From NCBI GenBank assembly GCA_039818945.1, contig JBCBSZ010000002.1, forward strand, positions 1 to 64,000: DNA of 64,000 nt. Reading direction: 5' to 3'. The notes under the pieces are model-generated. The model worked only from the letters and a program-made list of their open reading frames with translations. It was not told where the DNA came from and ran no database searches. Each line of letters opens with the position of its first letter. The stretch's first letter is position 1. Below are positions 7,614-16,888 of the stretch, in pieces. The translations under genes were made by a program, and so were the position numbers. The stretch is from JBCBSZ01 sp039818945 (GTDB lineage: Bacteria > Actinomycetota > Acidimicrobiia > Acidimicrobiales > Poriferisodalaceae).

Positions 7614-9035
7614 TCAGCCGAAGGGACCCGACTTCCAGGCGCCCCAGATGGCGACCGTGTAGCCGGTGCTCGACTGGATGTTGACGAACAGCGTCGAGTA
7701 GTCCGGGCTGAACGCGGCCCCGGCGAACTCCTGGCCCTCCTGCTCGGGGTCGCGGTTGCGGGCGAAGTCGAAGAGGTGGCCGTCCGGTGTGAGGCCGCGC
7801 AGGAAGTTGTCACCCCGACCGTCCTCGCACAGCACCAGCGCACCGGTGCGGCTGGCGACGACGTTGTCGGGCAGGTCCAGCGTGTCCGAGCCCGGCGACT
7901 CGTAGGCGAGCTGCAACGTGGAGGCCGCCGGGTCGAGCACCCACACCTGGCCCCGTCCGTCGCCGAAGCCGAAGGGCGCCTCGTCGGGGGCGACGGTCGC
8001 GCCGCCCTGGGTCGACACGAAGTAGATGCGGCCACCGTCGTAGGTGCAGCCCTCGAGTCGCGAGAACACCGCCGCGCCCTGGGCCCGGCCCTGGTTGCCG
8101 ACGGCCTGGATGGCCTCGTCGTTGGTTGTGCCGGCGGGGAAGGTCGGGTCGGGATCGTCGATGTCGACCCACTCGACGTCGTACGCCGCGCCCGGGGCCT
8201 GCGCCTCCTGGAGCTGGGCCTGGTCGACGCCGACCACCTTGAGCATCTGCAGCCGCCCGCCGTCGGTGAGGCGCCCGACGTCCATCGGGTTCTCCGGCGC
8301 CAGGTAGCGGTAGAGACCGGACGGGAAGTTGAAGTTGTCCTCGGTCAGGTACACGTAGCCCGTGTGCGGATCGACGGCCGCCGCCTCGTGGGCGAAGCGG
8401 CCAGCGGCGCGGATCGGCACGCGGTCCGACTCGCCGCGCGCCGGCACCTCGAAGACGTAGCCGTGCGGGGCGAGCCCGTCGTTGGACTGCCCGGTGAAGT
8501 CGTCGCCGACGTCGTCGCCGTTGACGGTCTCCTCGCAGCTGAGCCAGCTCCCCCACGGCGTGCGCCCGCCGGCGCAGTTCATCTGGGTGCCGTTCAGCGA
8601 GACCCAGTCGTCGAGCACGTGGCCCCAGCGGTTGACGAGCACCGAGATCGTGCCGCCCCCGGTGAGCGGGTCGTACCCGGCGCTCGGGTCGCCATAGGCG
8701 CCGACCGGACCGTTGATCTCCTGGTTGCGCACGAGGATCGTGCGCCCGCGGCCGGCGTCGAAGGCGGCCATGCCGTCGTGGCGGCCGGGGATGGTGGTCC
8801 CGTCCTTGAGCTCGGTGCCGGCCTGGTGGAAGGTGCGGTAGCGGAAGCCGGGCGGCAGCTCGAGCCGCTTCATGCCGTCGCGCTTGTCGCGCACCGAGCG
8901 CAGCCGCCCGTACTCGCGCCGCCGGCTGCTCGCCCCCGCCGGTGCCACGAACCCGGCGTAGGGTCCGGCCAGCGCCGCTGCGCCGACCACCGCCGCGCTC
9001 CGCCCGATGAACGCGCGTCGATCGATCCCGGTCAT
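7614..9035 (-). CDS. Tat-exported DUF839 / PhoX-like protein
   Basis: Probably an exported metal-dependent phosphoesterase-like beta-propeller. The protein starts MTGIDRRAFIGRSAAVVGAA, a twin-arginine signal (Arg6-Arg7) followed by a hydrophobic stretch and an Ala-rich cleavage region near residue 35. The body has DUF839 hallmarks such as PWGSWLSCEE and DEAPFGFGDGRGQVWVLDP. At 473 residues it is shorter than classical PhoX, so activity on phosphate esters is uncertain. I chose the ATG at 9035 over the one 12 bases upstream because GGGGGAG lies just before it. A -10 box TAGCGT is at 9064-9069. Confidence 0.85.
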   Translation of the reverse strand: MTGIDRRAFIGRSAAVVGAAALAGPYAGFVAPAGASSRRREYGRLRSVRDKRDGMKRLELPPGFRYRTFHQAGTELKDGTTIPGRHDGMAAFDAGRGRTILVRNQEINGPVGAYGDPSAGYDPLTGGGTISVLVNRWGHVLDDWVSLNGTQMNCAGGRTPWGSWLSCEETVNGDDVGDDFTGQSNDGLAPHGYVFEVPARGESDRVPIRAAGRFAHEAAAVDPHTGYVYLTEDNFNFPSGLYRYLAPENPMDVGRLTDGGRLQMLKVVGVDQAQLQEAQAPGAAYDVEWVDIDDPDPTFPAGTTNDEAIQAVGNQGRAQGAAVFSRLEGCTYDGGRIYFVSTQGGATVAPDEAPFGFGDGRGQVWVLDPAASTLQLAYESPGSDTLDLPDNVVASRTGALVLCEDGRGDNFLRGLTPDGHLFDFARNRDPEQEGQEFAGAAFSPDYSTLFVNIQSSTGYTVAIWGAWKSGPFG

Positions 9036-9099
9036 GTGCTCCCCCATCCCCCTGGAGCCGGCGACGCTACCCCGCGTTCACCTCGCGGTCATCCGATGT

Positions 9100-12000
9100 T
9101 CAAGTCCGGGGTGGTGCGCCCGTGCGAGCCCGGGCGAGCGCCAGGCGCTCGATGGCGAGATCGATGGCCTCGTCGAGGTGCAGCGCGCCGCCGGTGCGGG
9201 CGGCGAGGTCGAAGGCCGCCGCACCCATCCGCTCCTGCGCCGACGCGCAGAGCCCGAGCGGGTCGCGCACCGCCATCGGCCGCAACGTCTCCGCCCGACC
9301 GACGAGGCGCGCCGCCGTCTCGTCGTCGCCGAGCGCCGCGAGCGCAGCGGCGACGTAGTCGAGCAGCGCGGCCAGCAACACCCGGTTCGGGGCGCTGCGT
9401 CCCGACCGCAGGCCGCCGACCAGCCGATCGAGCGCGTCGTCGACCCGACCCGCGGCGAGGAGCACCCGGGCGCTGTAGGCGTGGCCGAGGGTGGTGCCCA
9501 ACCGGTCGCCGAGCACCTCGGCGAGCGCCGTGCCCCGGTCGAGGAGGGCGAGCCCGGCGTCGACGTCGCCCCGGGCGCACTCGATCCGTCCGAGGTTGAG
9601 CGTCGGCAGCAGCGTGCCGAGCCGGTCGCCGAGCCCGACGAAGCGCTCCAGCGCCCGTCGCGAGGCCTCCTCGGCGTGATCGAGGCGTCCGGCGCGCCGG
9701 GCGAGGAGGCCGTCGACGGCATCGACCCACGCCGAGAGCCAGTCGTCGTCGAGCTCGGCGGAGCGTTCGCGAGCCGTGGCGATCAGCTCGGCGGCCTCGT
9801 CGTTGCGGTCGGCGAGCACGTACGAGAACGCCGCGATCACGAGCGCCCGCGCCGAGCGGCGTCGGTCGCCGGAGTCGCGCAGCGCTGCGAGGGTGCGGTC
9901 GGCCAACCGGTCGAGCCGCTCGTAGTCGCCCGAGAACAGCGCCTGGGTGGCCCGCAGGTCGAGCGCCACCGCGGCGTGAGGACCGTCGCCCGCGCCGAGC
10001 CGTTCGAGCCAGGCCACGACGGCGGGCGGCAACGACAGGCGGTACATCCGGATGTTGACGCCGTCGAGGAGGCGGATGGCGAGATCGTCGCGGCCGACAT
10101 CGATGGCCCACAGGAGCGCGGCCCGGAGATCGGACAGCTCGGCGCTGCGGATCACGTCGCCGACGTCGCCGGCCCGGGCCGGATCGCCCACCGAGGCGGC
10201 GTGGTCGGCGAAGTGCTGGGCGTGTGCGGCGGCGAGCGAGTCGGCGACCGCGCCCTCGCGGGCCAGCCGCCGGGTGTGGGAGCGGATGGTCTCGAGCAAC
10301 CGGAACCGGGTGGTGTCGTCGTCGGCGACCGGTGACAGCAGCGACCGGCTCACCAGCGCGTCGGGGAGCCGGGACCAGTCGGCCGTGCGGTTCGACGGGA
10401 ACGTGGCGTCGGCGACGCTCGCGAACGCCTCCCGGGTGAAGGGACCGGCGAACGCCGAGGCGGTCAGCAGCGCGGCGTGCTCGTGCTCGGTCAGGCGCGA
10501 CACGCTCCAGTCGATGACCTCGCCGAGGGTCCGCTGACGGAGGTGGGGGCTGCGCACCGGTCGGGCGACCTCGGGCTGCTCGGCCAGGCGCTGCTCGAGC
10601 TCGTCGAGGGTGTAGAGCGAGGCGAGCGGCGCGACGAGCTCGATGGCGAGCGGGAGCCCGTCGAGCCGGCGGCAGATCTGCTCGACCAGGCGGCGCTGCA
10701 CCGGCGAGCCCAGCACGGTCGCCGGGTCGACGTTCCACCCCGCGTCGACGGCCCGCGTCGTGAACAGGCGGGCGCCGTCGCTCGGCCCCGCGTCGTCGCC
10801 GGCGGTGTCGGTGGCGATCGGGAGCGGCTTGAGCGGCACGATCCGCTCACCCGGCAGGTGCAGCGCCTCTCGGCTGGTGACCAGGACCCGCAGATCGGGC
10901 ACCCGCTCGACCAGGCTCACGACGGCCAGCGCGGCGTGGTCGAGCACGTGCTCGCAGTTGTCGAGCACCATCAGCTCCGGGCCCGACGACGCGGCGGCGA
11001 CCGAGCCGAGCAGTTGGTCGAGGGCATCGACCTCGAGGCCCCACACGCGGCCGATGCGCTCGACGACCGCTGCCGCGTCGCCCTCGGGGCAGTCGGCGAG
11101 CTGGACCAGCCGGACCGCAGATCCTGCGGACGACCGGCGGGCGAGCTCGCGGGCCAGGCGGGTCTTGCCGCACCCGCCGGCTCCCACCAGCGTCACGATC
11201 GGCGCCCGATCGAGCGCCGCGGCCACCTCGGCGAGCTCGGCCTCCCGCCCGACGAAGCTGGTCAGCTCGGCGCCGAGGCCGACGGGGCGAGCCGGCTCGC
11301 TCGCGGCGGCCGGAGCCGCCTCCACCGACTCGACCGGGCGGAGGGCGACGACCTCGGGATCGTGGCGGAGGATCTGCCCGTCGAGCTCGGCCAGCTCGGG
11401 CAGCGGGACGTCGCCGCTGCGGTCGCGCAGCAGGCGGACCAGCTCGCCGTACACGGCGCTGGCCCGCTCGGGTCGACCCGACGACGCGTACGCGCGCATG
11501 AGCCGGGCCGCGGTCCGCTGGTCGGTCGGCTCGCGCGCCAGCGCCGCCTCGAGCTCGGGGATGACCGCCGACGGATCGCCGGTCCGCATCGCCAGGTCGA
11601 CCGCCTGCTGCTCGGCCCACTCCCGCAGCGACGCCAGCTCGACCACCAGGCTCCGAGCGTCGAGATCGTCGGCCAGCTCGGGCAGGGCGACCGGGCCGTG
11701 CCAGCAGTCGAGCGCCGCCTGCAGCTCGGCCCGTGCGGCGACGATCTCGTCGCTCTGGACCAGCTGGCGGGCGGCCCCGACGTGGGACCGGAAGTCGAGC
11801 AGGTCGAGCGTGGCGCCGTCGGGATCGGCCGGCGCGAGCCGGACGCGGTAGCCCCGACCCCGCTGGTTGGCGATGAGCGTCCCGGCGGCGCCCAACGCGC
11901 CGCGGACGGCCCGCACGTGGGAGTGCAGGGTGGCGACCGCCGCGGACGGTGGTCGTCCGTCCCAGAGCCGCTCGACGAGTCGGTCCACACTGACGAAGTC

Positions 12001-12138
12001 GCCCTGCGCCGCGAGCAACAGGGCCAGGAGCCGCTCCGGGTGCCCGGGCCGCAGGCGCGCGAGGTCGCCGTCGACCTGCACGCGCAGGGGTCCGAGCACC
12101 GAGCAGCGCAGCTGCGCAGCGACTGGCCGATCGACCAT
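9100..12138 (-). CDS. AfsR/SARP-family transcriptional regulator with STAND ATPase and TPR-like repeats
   Basis: Cytoplasmic activator. The order is an OmpR-type winged helix (residues about 10-100, ending in NQRGRGYRVRLAP), a bacterial transcriptional activation domain (about 105-255), a proline/alanine linker, an NB-ARC-type ATPase with Walker A GAGGCGKT (319-326) and LMVLDNCEHVLD as Walker B, then about 450 residues of helical TPR-like repeats. The length of 1012 residues is typical of AfsR-like proteins. The ATG at 12138 follows GGGAGCGG. Upstream on this strand lies TAGCGT (12169-12174) and, further out, an inverted repeat and three 11-bp repeats shared with the divergent sigma factor gene, suggesting control of both. 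Its signal and targets are unknown. Confidence 0.93.
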   Translation of the reverse strand: MVDRPVAAQLRCSVLGPLRVQVDGDLARLRPGHPERLLALLLAAQGDFVSVDRLVERLWDGRPPSAAVATLHSHVRAVRGALGAAGTLIANQRGRGYRVRLAPADPDGATLDLLDFRSHVGAARQLVQSDEIVAARAELQAALDCWHGPVALPELADDLDARSLVVELASLREWAEQQAVDLAMRTGDPSAVIPELEAALAREPTDQRTAARLMRAYASSGRPERASAVYGELVRLLRDRSGDVPLPELAELDGQILRHDPEVVALRPVESVEAAPAAASEPARPVGLGAELTSFVGREAELAEVAAALDRAPIVTLVGAGGCGKTRLARELARRSSAGSAVRLVQLADCPEGDAAAVVERIGRVWGLEVDALDQLLGSVAAASSGPELMVLDNCEHVLDHAALAVVSLVERVPDLRVLVTSREALHLPGERIVPLKPLPIATDTAGDDAGPSDGARLFTTRAVDAGWNVDPATVLGSPVQRRLVEQICRRLDGLPLAIELVAPLASLYTLDELEQRLAEQPEVARPVRSPHLRQRTLGEVIDWSVSRLTEHEHAALLTASAFAGPFTREAFASVADATFPSNRTADWSRLPDALVSRSLLSPVADDDTTRFRLLETIRSHTRRLAREGAVADSLAAAHAQHFADHAASVGDPARAGDVGDVIRSAELSDLRAALLWAIDVGRDDLAIRLLDGVNIRMYRLSLPPAVVAWLERLGAGDGPHAAVALDLRATQALFSGDYERLDRLADRTLAALRDSGDRRRSARALVIAAFSYVLADRNDEAAELIATARERSAELDDDWLSAWVDAVDGLLARRAGRLDHAEEASRRALERFVGLGDRLGTLLPTLNLGRIECARGDVDAGLALLDRGTALAEVLGDRLGTTLGHAYSARVLLAAGRVDDALDRLVGGLRSGRSAPNRVLLAALLDYVAAALAALGDDETAARLVGRAETLRPMAVRDPLGLCASAQERMGAAAFDLAARTGGALHLDEAIDLAIERLALARARTGAPPRT

Positions 12139-12182
12139 CCGCTCCCATCCGAGTTCGCGAGCCAGCAGACGCTAGTCCGGTC

Positions 12183-12212
12183 CCTGCAACCGCCGTGCGG
12201 CGTCGTTGCAGG
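12183..12212. promoter_or_regulatory. Near-perfect 30-bp inverted repeat between regulator and sigma factor
   Basis: CCTGCAAC (12183-12190) and GTTGCAGG (12205-12212) are perfect inverted copies. Inside them CGCCG-TG-CGGCG is also self-complementary, leaving only a TC bulge. It overlaps the first of the 11-bp direct repeats. Read on the minus strand, GTTGCAGG is eight bases before the TAGCGT box of the regulator gene, the spacing known for SARP sites. Confidence 0.6.
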
Positions 12213-12241
12213 TTCGCTGCAGGTTGGCGCCAGGTTGGCGC
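12209..12241 (+). promoter_or_regulatory. Three 11-bp direct repeats, likely SARP operator
   Basis: CAGGTT recurs at 12209, 12220 and 12231, exactly one helical turn apart. The units are CAGGTTCGCTG, CAGGTTGGCGC and CAGGTTGGCGC. SARP proteins are known to bind heptamer direct repeats at 11-bp spacing just ahead of a weak -10 box. Here TTGATG follows by about eight bases and leads into a short leader and the sigma factor ATG at 12281. Confidence 0.7.
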
Positions 12242-12280
12242 GGCTTGATGACCCTCGTGCAGACACGAGGGGAGCAGCAG

Positions 12281-12895
12281 ATGAGCGGCCTGGCCATCGC
12301 CACCGAGCCCGACCTCCCCGCCGGGGGCCGATCCAGCGGGGATCCGACCGCGGATGACCTCGCCCGGGCCGTGGCGGCCGTGCGGGCCGGCGACCGGTCG
12401 GCCTGGACCGAGCTGTGGAGCCTGCTCGAGTCGACCGTGACCGGGGTGGCCCGGGGCCGGTTCCGCCTCGACGGTGCCGACGTCGACGACATCGGCCAGG
12501 AGGTCTGGCTCCGGCTGCAGCTGCACCTCGACCGCATCGACGAGCCGCGGGCCGTCCGGGCCTGGGTCCGCACCACCGCCACCCGGGAGTGCCTCCGCCT
12601 GCTGCGCCAGCGGGGTCGGACCGAGGCGCTCGGCGACCGCCTCGACGATGAGATCGACCTCACCGACGCGCCCGAGCGCCACGCCGAGCGGGCCGAGGTG
12701 TGCCGGGCGATGCGCAGCGCCGTGGGTCGGCTCTCGCCCCGTCGGCGGCGACTGGTCCGGATGCTGTTCGTCGAGGACCGCGACTACGCCGAGATCGCGT
12801 CGGAGCTCCAGATGCCGATCGGCTCGATCGGCCCGACCCGCTGCCGCCTGATGGCCGGGCTCCGCAGCGACGCCGAGGTCGCCGCCCTGGCCTGA
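12281..12895 (+). CDS. RNA polymerase sigma factor, ECF-like
   Basis: Directs RNA polymerase to a specific promoter set. The 204-residue protein has sigma region 2 (AAVRAGDRSAWTELW through DVDDIGQEVWLRLQLHL and RAWVRTTATRECLRLLR) and region 4 (LSPRRRRLVRMLFVEDRDYAEIASELQM). I chose the ATG at 12281, preceded by AGGGGAGCAGCAG, rather than an upstream in-frame start at 12206 that would place coding sequence over the operator repeats. No anti-sigma gene is adjacent. The neighbouring SARP regulator probably controls it. Confidence 0.88.
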   Translation: MSGLAIATEPDLPAGGRSSGDPTADDLARAVAAVRAGDRSAWTELWSLLESTVTGVARGRFRLDGADVDDIGQEVWLRLQLHLDRIDEPRAVRAWVRTTATRECLRLLRQRGRTEALGDRLDDEIDLTDAPERHAERAEVCRAMRSAVGRLSPRRRRLVRMLFVEDRDYAEIASELQMPIGSIGPTRCRLMAGLRSDAEVAALA

Positions 12896-12915
12896 GCCGG
12901 CCGACCCGGTCCGCC

Positions 12916-12921
12916 TACGAT
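12916..12921 (+). promoter_or_regulatory. -10 box for the serine hydrolase gene
   Basis: TACGAT matches TANNNT, 28 bases ahead of the ATG at 12950, which also has a GAGGAG ribosome site. It gives the gene its own promoter apart from the sigma factor. Confidence 0.45.
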
Positions 12922-12949
12922 CTCCCGGTCGCCGACCACGAGGAGATCG

Positions 12950-14104
12950 ATGGAGCCGCAGGGGTACGTCGCCGAGGGCTACGGCAAGGTGGCCGACGCC
13001 TTCGCCACCAACTTCGCCGAGCACGGTGAGCTGGGGGCCGGGTTCTCGCTCCACGTCGACGGTGAGCTGCAGGTCGACCTGCACGCCGGCATCGCCGTGA
13101 GCGCCGACGGGACGCCCTGGACCGACCGGACGCTGCAGCTCGTCTACTCGACGACCAAGGGCGTCGCCGCCATCTGCGTCGGGATGCTGCGCGACCGCGG
13201 CCTGGTCGACTTCGACCGCCCCGTCGAGGACTACTGGCCCGAGTTCGGTCAGGCCGGCAAGGAGCGCATCACGGTCGGCGAGATGATGAGCCACCAGGCC
13301 GGGCTCCCGGCGGTCGACGCCACCCTGACCTTCGACGAGGTCATGTCGGTCGGTCCGATCGTCGAGGCGCTCGCCGCGCAGATGCCGCTGTGGGAGCCGG
13401 GCACCCGCCACGGCTATCACGCCCTGACCTACGGCTGGCTGGTCGGCGAGCTGGTCCGGCGGGTCGACGGACGCCGCATCAACCAGTTCCTCCAAGAGGA
13501 GGTGTGCGGCCCGCTCGACGTCGAGTTCTGGATCGGCCTGCCCGAGAGCGAGGAGCCCCGGGTGTCGAGGCTCGAGGCGGCCCCGTTCCCCACCGACCCC
13601 GCCGAGCTCCAGCAGATGATGGAGATGGCCGGGCCCGGCACGCTCGGCGGCCGGGCGCTGTTCCTCGATGGCCTGTTCGCCCCCGGGTCCGAGCACGGCT
13701 TCAACGACCGGGCGGTGCACGCGACCGAGATGCCCGGCGCCAACGGCATCACCAACGCCCGGTCGCTGTCGCGGATCTACGCCGCGACCGTCGCCGAGGT
13801 CGACGGGGTGCGGCTGCTCAGCGACGACACGGTCGAGGCGATGCGCGCGGAGCGGGTGAGGGACAGCGACACCTGCCTGCTCGCCGAGACCCGCTTCGGC
13901 GTCGGCTTCTGGCTCGACAACGACACCGCACCGATGCTCGGGGCCGGCTCGTACGGCCATCCCGGCGCCGGGGGCTCGCTCGGCTACGCCGACCCCGAGA
14001 CCGGCGTCGGCTACGGGTACCTGATGAACCAAATGGGCAACGGGATCGCCGGCGACCCCCGCACGATCGCGCTCAACGACGCCGTGCGCGCCTGCCTCCC
14101 CTGA
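12950..14104 (+). CDS. Class C beta-lactamase-fold serine hydrolase (EstB-like esterase)
   Basis: Likely cytoplasmic esterase or peptidase of the serine beta-lactamase-like family. Of 384 residues, the catalytic SxxK is Ser67-Thr-Thr-Lys70 in VYSTTKGVAA, the YxN-like motif is Tyr156-His-Ala in GYHALTYGWL, and the third motif is the HPGAGGSLGY segment. There is no signal peptide, which argues against a periplasmic beta-lactamase and for an EstB-type esterase. It starts with ATG after GAGGAGATCG. The substrate cannot be inferred. It converges with the dioxygenase gene. Confidence 0.88.
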   Translation: MEPQGYVAEGYGKVADAFATNFAEHGELGAGFSLHVDGELQVDLHAGIAVSADGTPWTDRTLQLVYSTTKGVAAICVGMLRDRGLVDFDRPVEDYWPEFGQAGKERITVGEMMSHQAGLPAVDATLTFDEVMSVGPIVEALAAQMPLWEPGTRHGYHALTYGWLVGELVRRVDGRRINQFLQEEVCGPLDVEFWIGLPESEEPRVSRLEAAPFPTDPAELQQMMEMAGPGTLGGRALFLDGLFAPGSEHGFNDRAVHATEMPGANGITNARSLSRIYAATVAEVDGVRLLSDDTVEAMRAERVRDSDTCLLAETRFGVGFWLDNDTAPMLGAGSYGHPGAGGSLGYADPETGVGYGYLMNQMGNGIAGDPRTIALNDAVRACLP

Positions 14105-14117
14105 GGGCGCCGTCGGG

Positions 14118-14960
14118 TCAGGCGGCGCCGATCGTGGTGCGGTGCAGGAGACGGTCGTAGCCGTCGTAGCCGCCGGTCGCCCGGTGCAGCACCGACCGGT
14201 TGTCCCACATGACGAGCATGTTCGGCTCCCAGCGGTGCTGGTAGACGAAGTCGTCGCGGGTCTGCCAGCGGTACCACTCGGTCAGGAGCTCGGCGGCCTC
14301 GTCGTCGGCCACACCGTCGATGCCGATCACGTAACCGATGCAGCCGAAGAGCCCGAGCCGGCCCGTCTCGGGGTGGACGCGGATGATGGGGTGGAGCTGC
14401 GTGGCCATCGCCGCCTCGGACGGGCGGATGTCCATGCTGCGGTCGGTGGCCTGGTCGGCCTCGCCGTACATGCCGCTGGGCGCGTAGCCGCCTCGGGCCG
14501 AGTGGACGGCCTGGAGGCCGGTCAACCGGGCCCGGAGCTCGGAGGGCATGGCGTCGAGAGCGGCGTGCTGGTCGGCGTAGAGGGTGTCGCCGCCGTGCGG
14601 CGGGATGGTGATGCCGTAGAGGCAGGTGCCGTCGGGCGGCCGCTCCTGGAAGCTCCAGTCGGTGTGCCAGTTCTCGGCGAACAGCGGGGCGGTCTCGTCG
14701 GCCGTGCGGGAGATGGCGATGACGTTGCGACGGCCCTCGATCGGGGCGATGAAGGGATCGTCGCCGAAGGGACCGAAGCGGAGGGTGAACCGTTCGAGGT
14801 CGTCGTCGGTCAGGTCCTGGTCGGGGAAGGCGAGCACGTGGTGCTCGAGCCACGCCGCCCGGATCTCGGCGACGGTCTCGTCGTCGAGCGGTCGCGTCAG
14901 GTCGACCCCCGTGACCCGTGCCCCGCACACCTGCCCCGACGGTTCGACCTCGATCCCCAT
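14118..14960 (-). CDS. TauD/TfdA-family Fe(II)/2-oxoglutarate dioxygenase
   Basis: Oxidises a small substrate with 2-oxoglutarate, iron and oxygen. The 280-residue protein has the iron motif His99-Thr-Asp101 in NWHTDWSF. The distal His lies in WDNRSVLHRATGGYDG, and an Arg in LLHRTTI would bind 2-oxoglutarate. This is the full TauD plan and length. No sulfonate transporter or degradation genes are adjacent, so the substrate is open (taurine, phenoxyacetate or hydroxy acids are possibilities). Confidence 0.9.
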   Translation of the reverse strand: MGIEVEPSGQVCGARVTGVDLTRPLDDETVAEIRAAWLEHHVLAFPDQDLTDDDLERFTLRFGPFGDDPFIAPIEGRRNVIAISRTADETAPLFAENWHTDWSFQERPPDGTCLYGITIPPHGGDTLYADQHAALDAMPSELRARLTGLQAVHSARGGYAPSGMYGEADQATDRSMDIRPSEAAMATQLHPIIRVHPETGRLGLFGCIGYVIGIDGVADDEAAELLTEWYRWQTRDDFVYQHRWEPNMLVMWDNRSVLHRATGGYDGYDRLLHRTTIGAA

Positions 14961-15147
14961 GGAGCCGACGCTAGAACGTGCGGCCGCCGGGCGCCCGGTG
15001 GCCAGGGCGCACGTCGGAGCGCGGCCGCCCGGTCACCATCCGGACCGGTTCTCCGGCCCGCGCCGTCCCGAGCTGACCTAGACCGGGCGCGAGACCGCCG
15101 GTCGAGTCCCCGGGCCCGAGCGGTGGCAGGCCGACGGGGGCAGCACG

Positions 15148-16869
15148 GTGGGCCGAGCTCGATTCGAGGCACCCAGGCGACGCGAGCACCCGGGCCCGGG
15201 CGCGGCCCTGCTCCCCTCGCGGCCCGGCTGCCGGTTCGTCGTCGCACCGGGCGGGCGGCTGGCGTCGGAGGACCTCGTCGAGGTCGATGCGCACGGGCGA
15301 CCGCCGGTCTGGCTGCGCCTCGACCGCCTCGACCGCCGCGACGACGTGCTCGCCATCTCGATCGTCGCCGCCTTCACCGTCGCCGGCAGGCCCGTGCCCG
15401 AGCATCTGCCCCCACCACCCCAGCGACCGATCGCGGAGCTCGGCCGCCAGCTCGGCGAGGCGGCGGGCGGACCCGCCGTGGTCATCGAGGACGTCGTCGC
15501 GATCCCGCTCGGCGAGTCGATGGCCGAGCTGGCCCGCGGGCTCGTCGACGGCGACGGGCGGGTCGTGCTGGTCCGCCACCGGCGCTCGTGGCGACGGCCG
15601 GCGCAGCTGGAGCGGTTCCCGCCCGTGGTCGCCGCGGAGCCACCACTCCCGGTTGGCCCGACCGGGTCGAGGCACGACCGGCTCCGTCGCCTGGTGGCCG
15701 GCCGCCCGGCCATCCGCCGCGACGTCGACGAGCTGATCGGCACCGACGACGTCCGCCACGTCGAGGACGCCGCGAGGTCGTCACGGCGACTCGGCCGGTT
15801 CCTCCACCGCCTGACCCGCGCCGCCCTCGCCGACCGCTCCCCCACAGAGCTGCTCGCGCTCGAGGCCGCTGCGATCGCGGGGTACTGGACCCCCGGTCGC
15901 GGCGAACGTGACCAGGTCGACCTCGACCACCTGCGCCCCTGGCTGGTGCCGCTCGAGGGGGGCTCGTGGTGGCTGCGGCCCTGCTGGGCTGGCCCCCTCC
16001 GCCACCAGCTGCGGCGCGTCGAACGAGCCCGGCCGGTGCCCGCAGCGAGGCCGGGTGCCCGTTCGCCCGCACCGGTGGCGACACCCGACGCGACGTCGCT
16101 CGACCTGGGCCCGACCCAGCTGCGCGCCCAGCTGCTGGGCGGGTTCGCCGTGACCGTCGACGGCCGCCCGGTCGAGCGGTGGATCGGCCAGCGCGGGCCG
16201 ATGCTCCTCAAGTTCCTCCTGGCCCAACCGGGTCGGACCGCGACACGAGATCGGCTGCTCGACGTCTTCTGGCCCGACGTCACCCCGACGCGGGCACGGA
16301 ACCGGCTCCACGTCGCGCTCGGCGCGCTGGGCCGGAGCATCTCGGCGGTGACCGACGCCGCGGTCGTCGAGCACCACGACGGCAGCTACCGCATCTCCGG
16401 CGAGGTGGAGGTCGTGCTCGACCTGGAGGAGTTCGATCGTCACGCCTCGGAGGGCGGCCGGTACGAGCGCGATGGCGACGTGGACGCCGCGATCGCCCAC
16501 TACGACAAGGCAGTCGAGTGGTACGGCGGGCCGCTGCTGCCGGACCACCCCTACGAGGAGTGGACCGTCCTCCCCCGGGAGACGTGCCGGCTCGCCTACC
16601 TCGACCTCCTCGACCGCCTGGGCGCGCTGCACCTCGACGCCGGTCGACTCGACCAGGCGATCGCGGTCGCGCAGCGGCTCGTCGACGAGGACCCGTGCCA
16701 CGAGGAGGCCCACCGGTTGGCGATGCGCTGCTTCGCCCTGCAGGGGCGAGCCGAGCGGGCCGAGCGCCAGTTCGCGCTGTGCGCCCGGGCGCTGGCGTCG
16801 CGCCTCGACGTCGAGCCGTCGGCGGCGACGGTCGAGCTGCGCGACTCGCTGCGCGGCCTCGGCGCGTGA
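15148..16869 (+). CDS. SARP-type regulator with C-terminal BTAD and degenerate N-terminal domain
   Basis: Probable DNA-binding activator. Unlike classical SARPs the winged helix and BTAD are at the C-terminus: LRAQLLGGFAVTVDGRPV starts the DNA-binding domain near residue 328, and the BTAD ends in RLDVEPSAATVELRDSLRG. The N-terminal 300 residues look like an eroded MalT-like STAND ATPase: there is no Walker A, but PAVVIEDVVAIPL and VVLVRHRRSW sit where Walker B and sensor segments would be (inference). The GTG at 15148 follows GACGGGGGCAG. Three 11-bp repeats lie just after its stop, ahead of two linked genes it may control. Confidence 0.85.
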   Translation: MGRARFEAPRRREHPGPGAALLPSRPGCRFVVAPGGRLASEDLVEVDAHGRPPVWLRLDRLDRRDDVLAISIVAAFTVAGRPVPEHLPPPPQRPIAELGRQLGEAAGGPAVVIEDVVAIPLGESMAELARGLVDGDGRVVLVRHRRSWRRPAQLERFPPVVAAEPPLPVGPTGSRHDRLRRLVAGRPAIRRDVDELIGTDDVRHVEDAARSSRRLGRFLHRLTRAALADRSPTELLALEAAAIAGYWTPGRGERDQVDLDHLRPWLVPLEGGSWWLRPCWAGPLRHQLRRVERARPVPAARPGARSPAPVATPDATSLDLGPTQLRAQLLGGFAVTVDGRPVERWIGQRGPMLLKFLLAQPGRTATRDRLLDVFWPDVTPTRARNRLHVALGALGRSISAVTDAAVVEHHDGSYRISGEVEVVLDLEEFDRHASEGGRYERDGDVDAAIAHYDKAVEWYGGPLLPDHPYEEWTVLPRETCRLAYLDLLDRLGALHLDAGRLDQAIAVAQRLVDEDPCHEEAHRLAMRCFALQGRAERAERQFALCARALASRLDVEPSAATVELRDSLRGLGA

Positions 16870-16888
16870 ACCGCGGCGGCGCGGCCCC

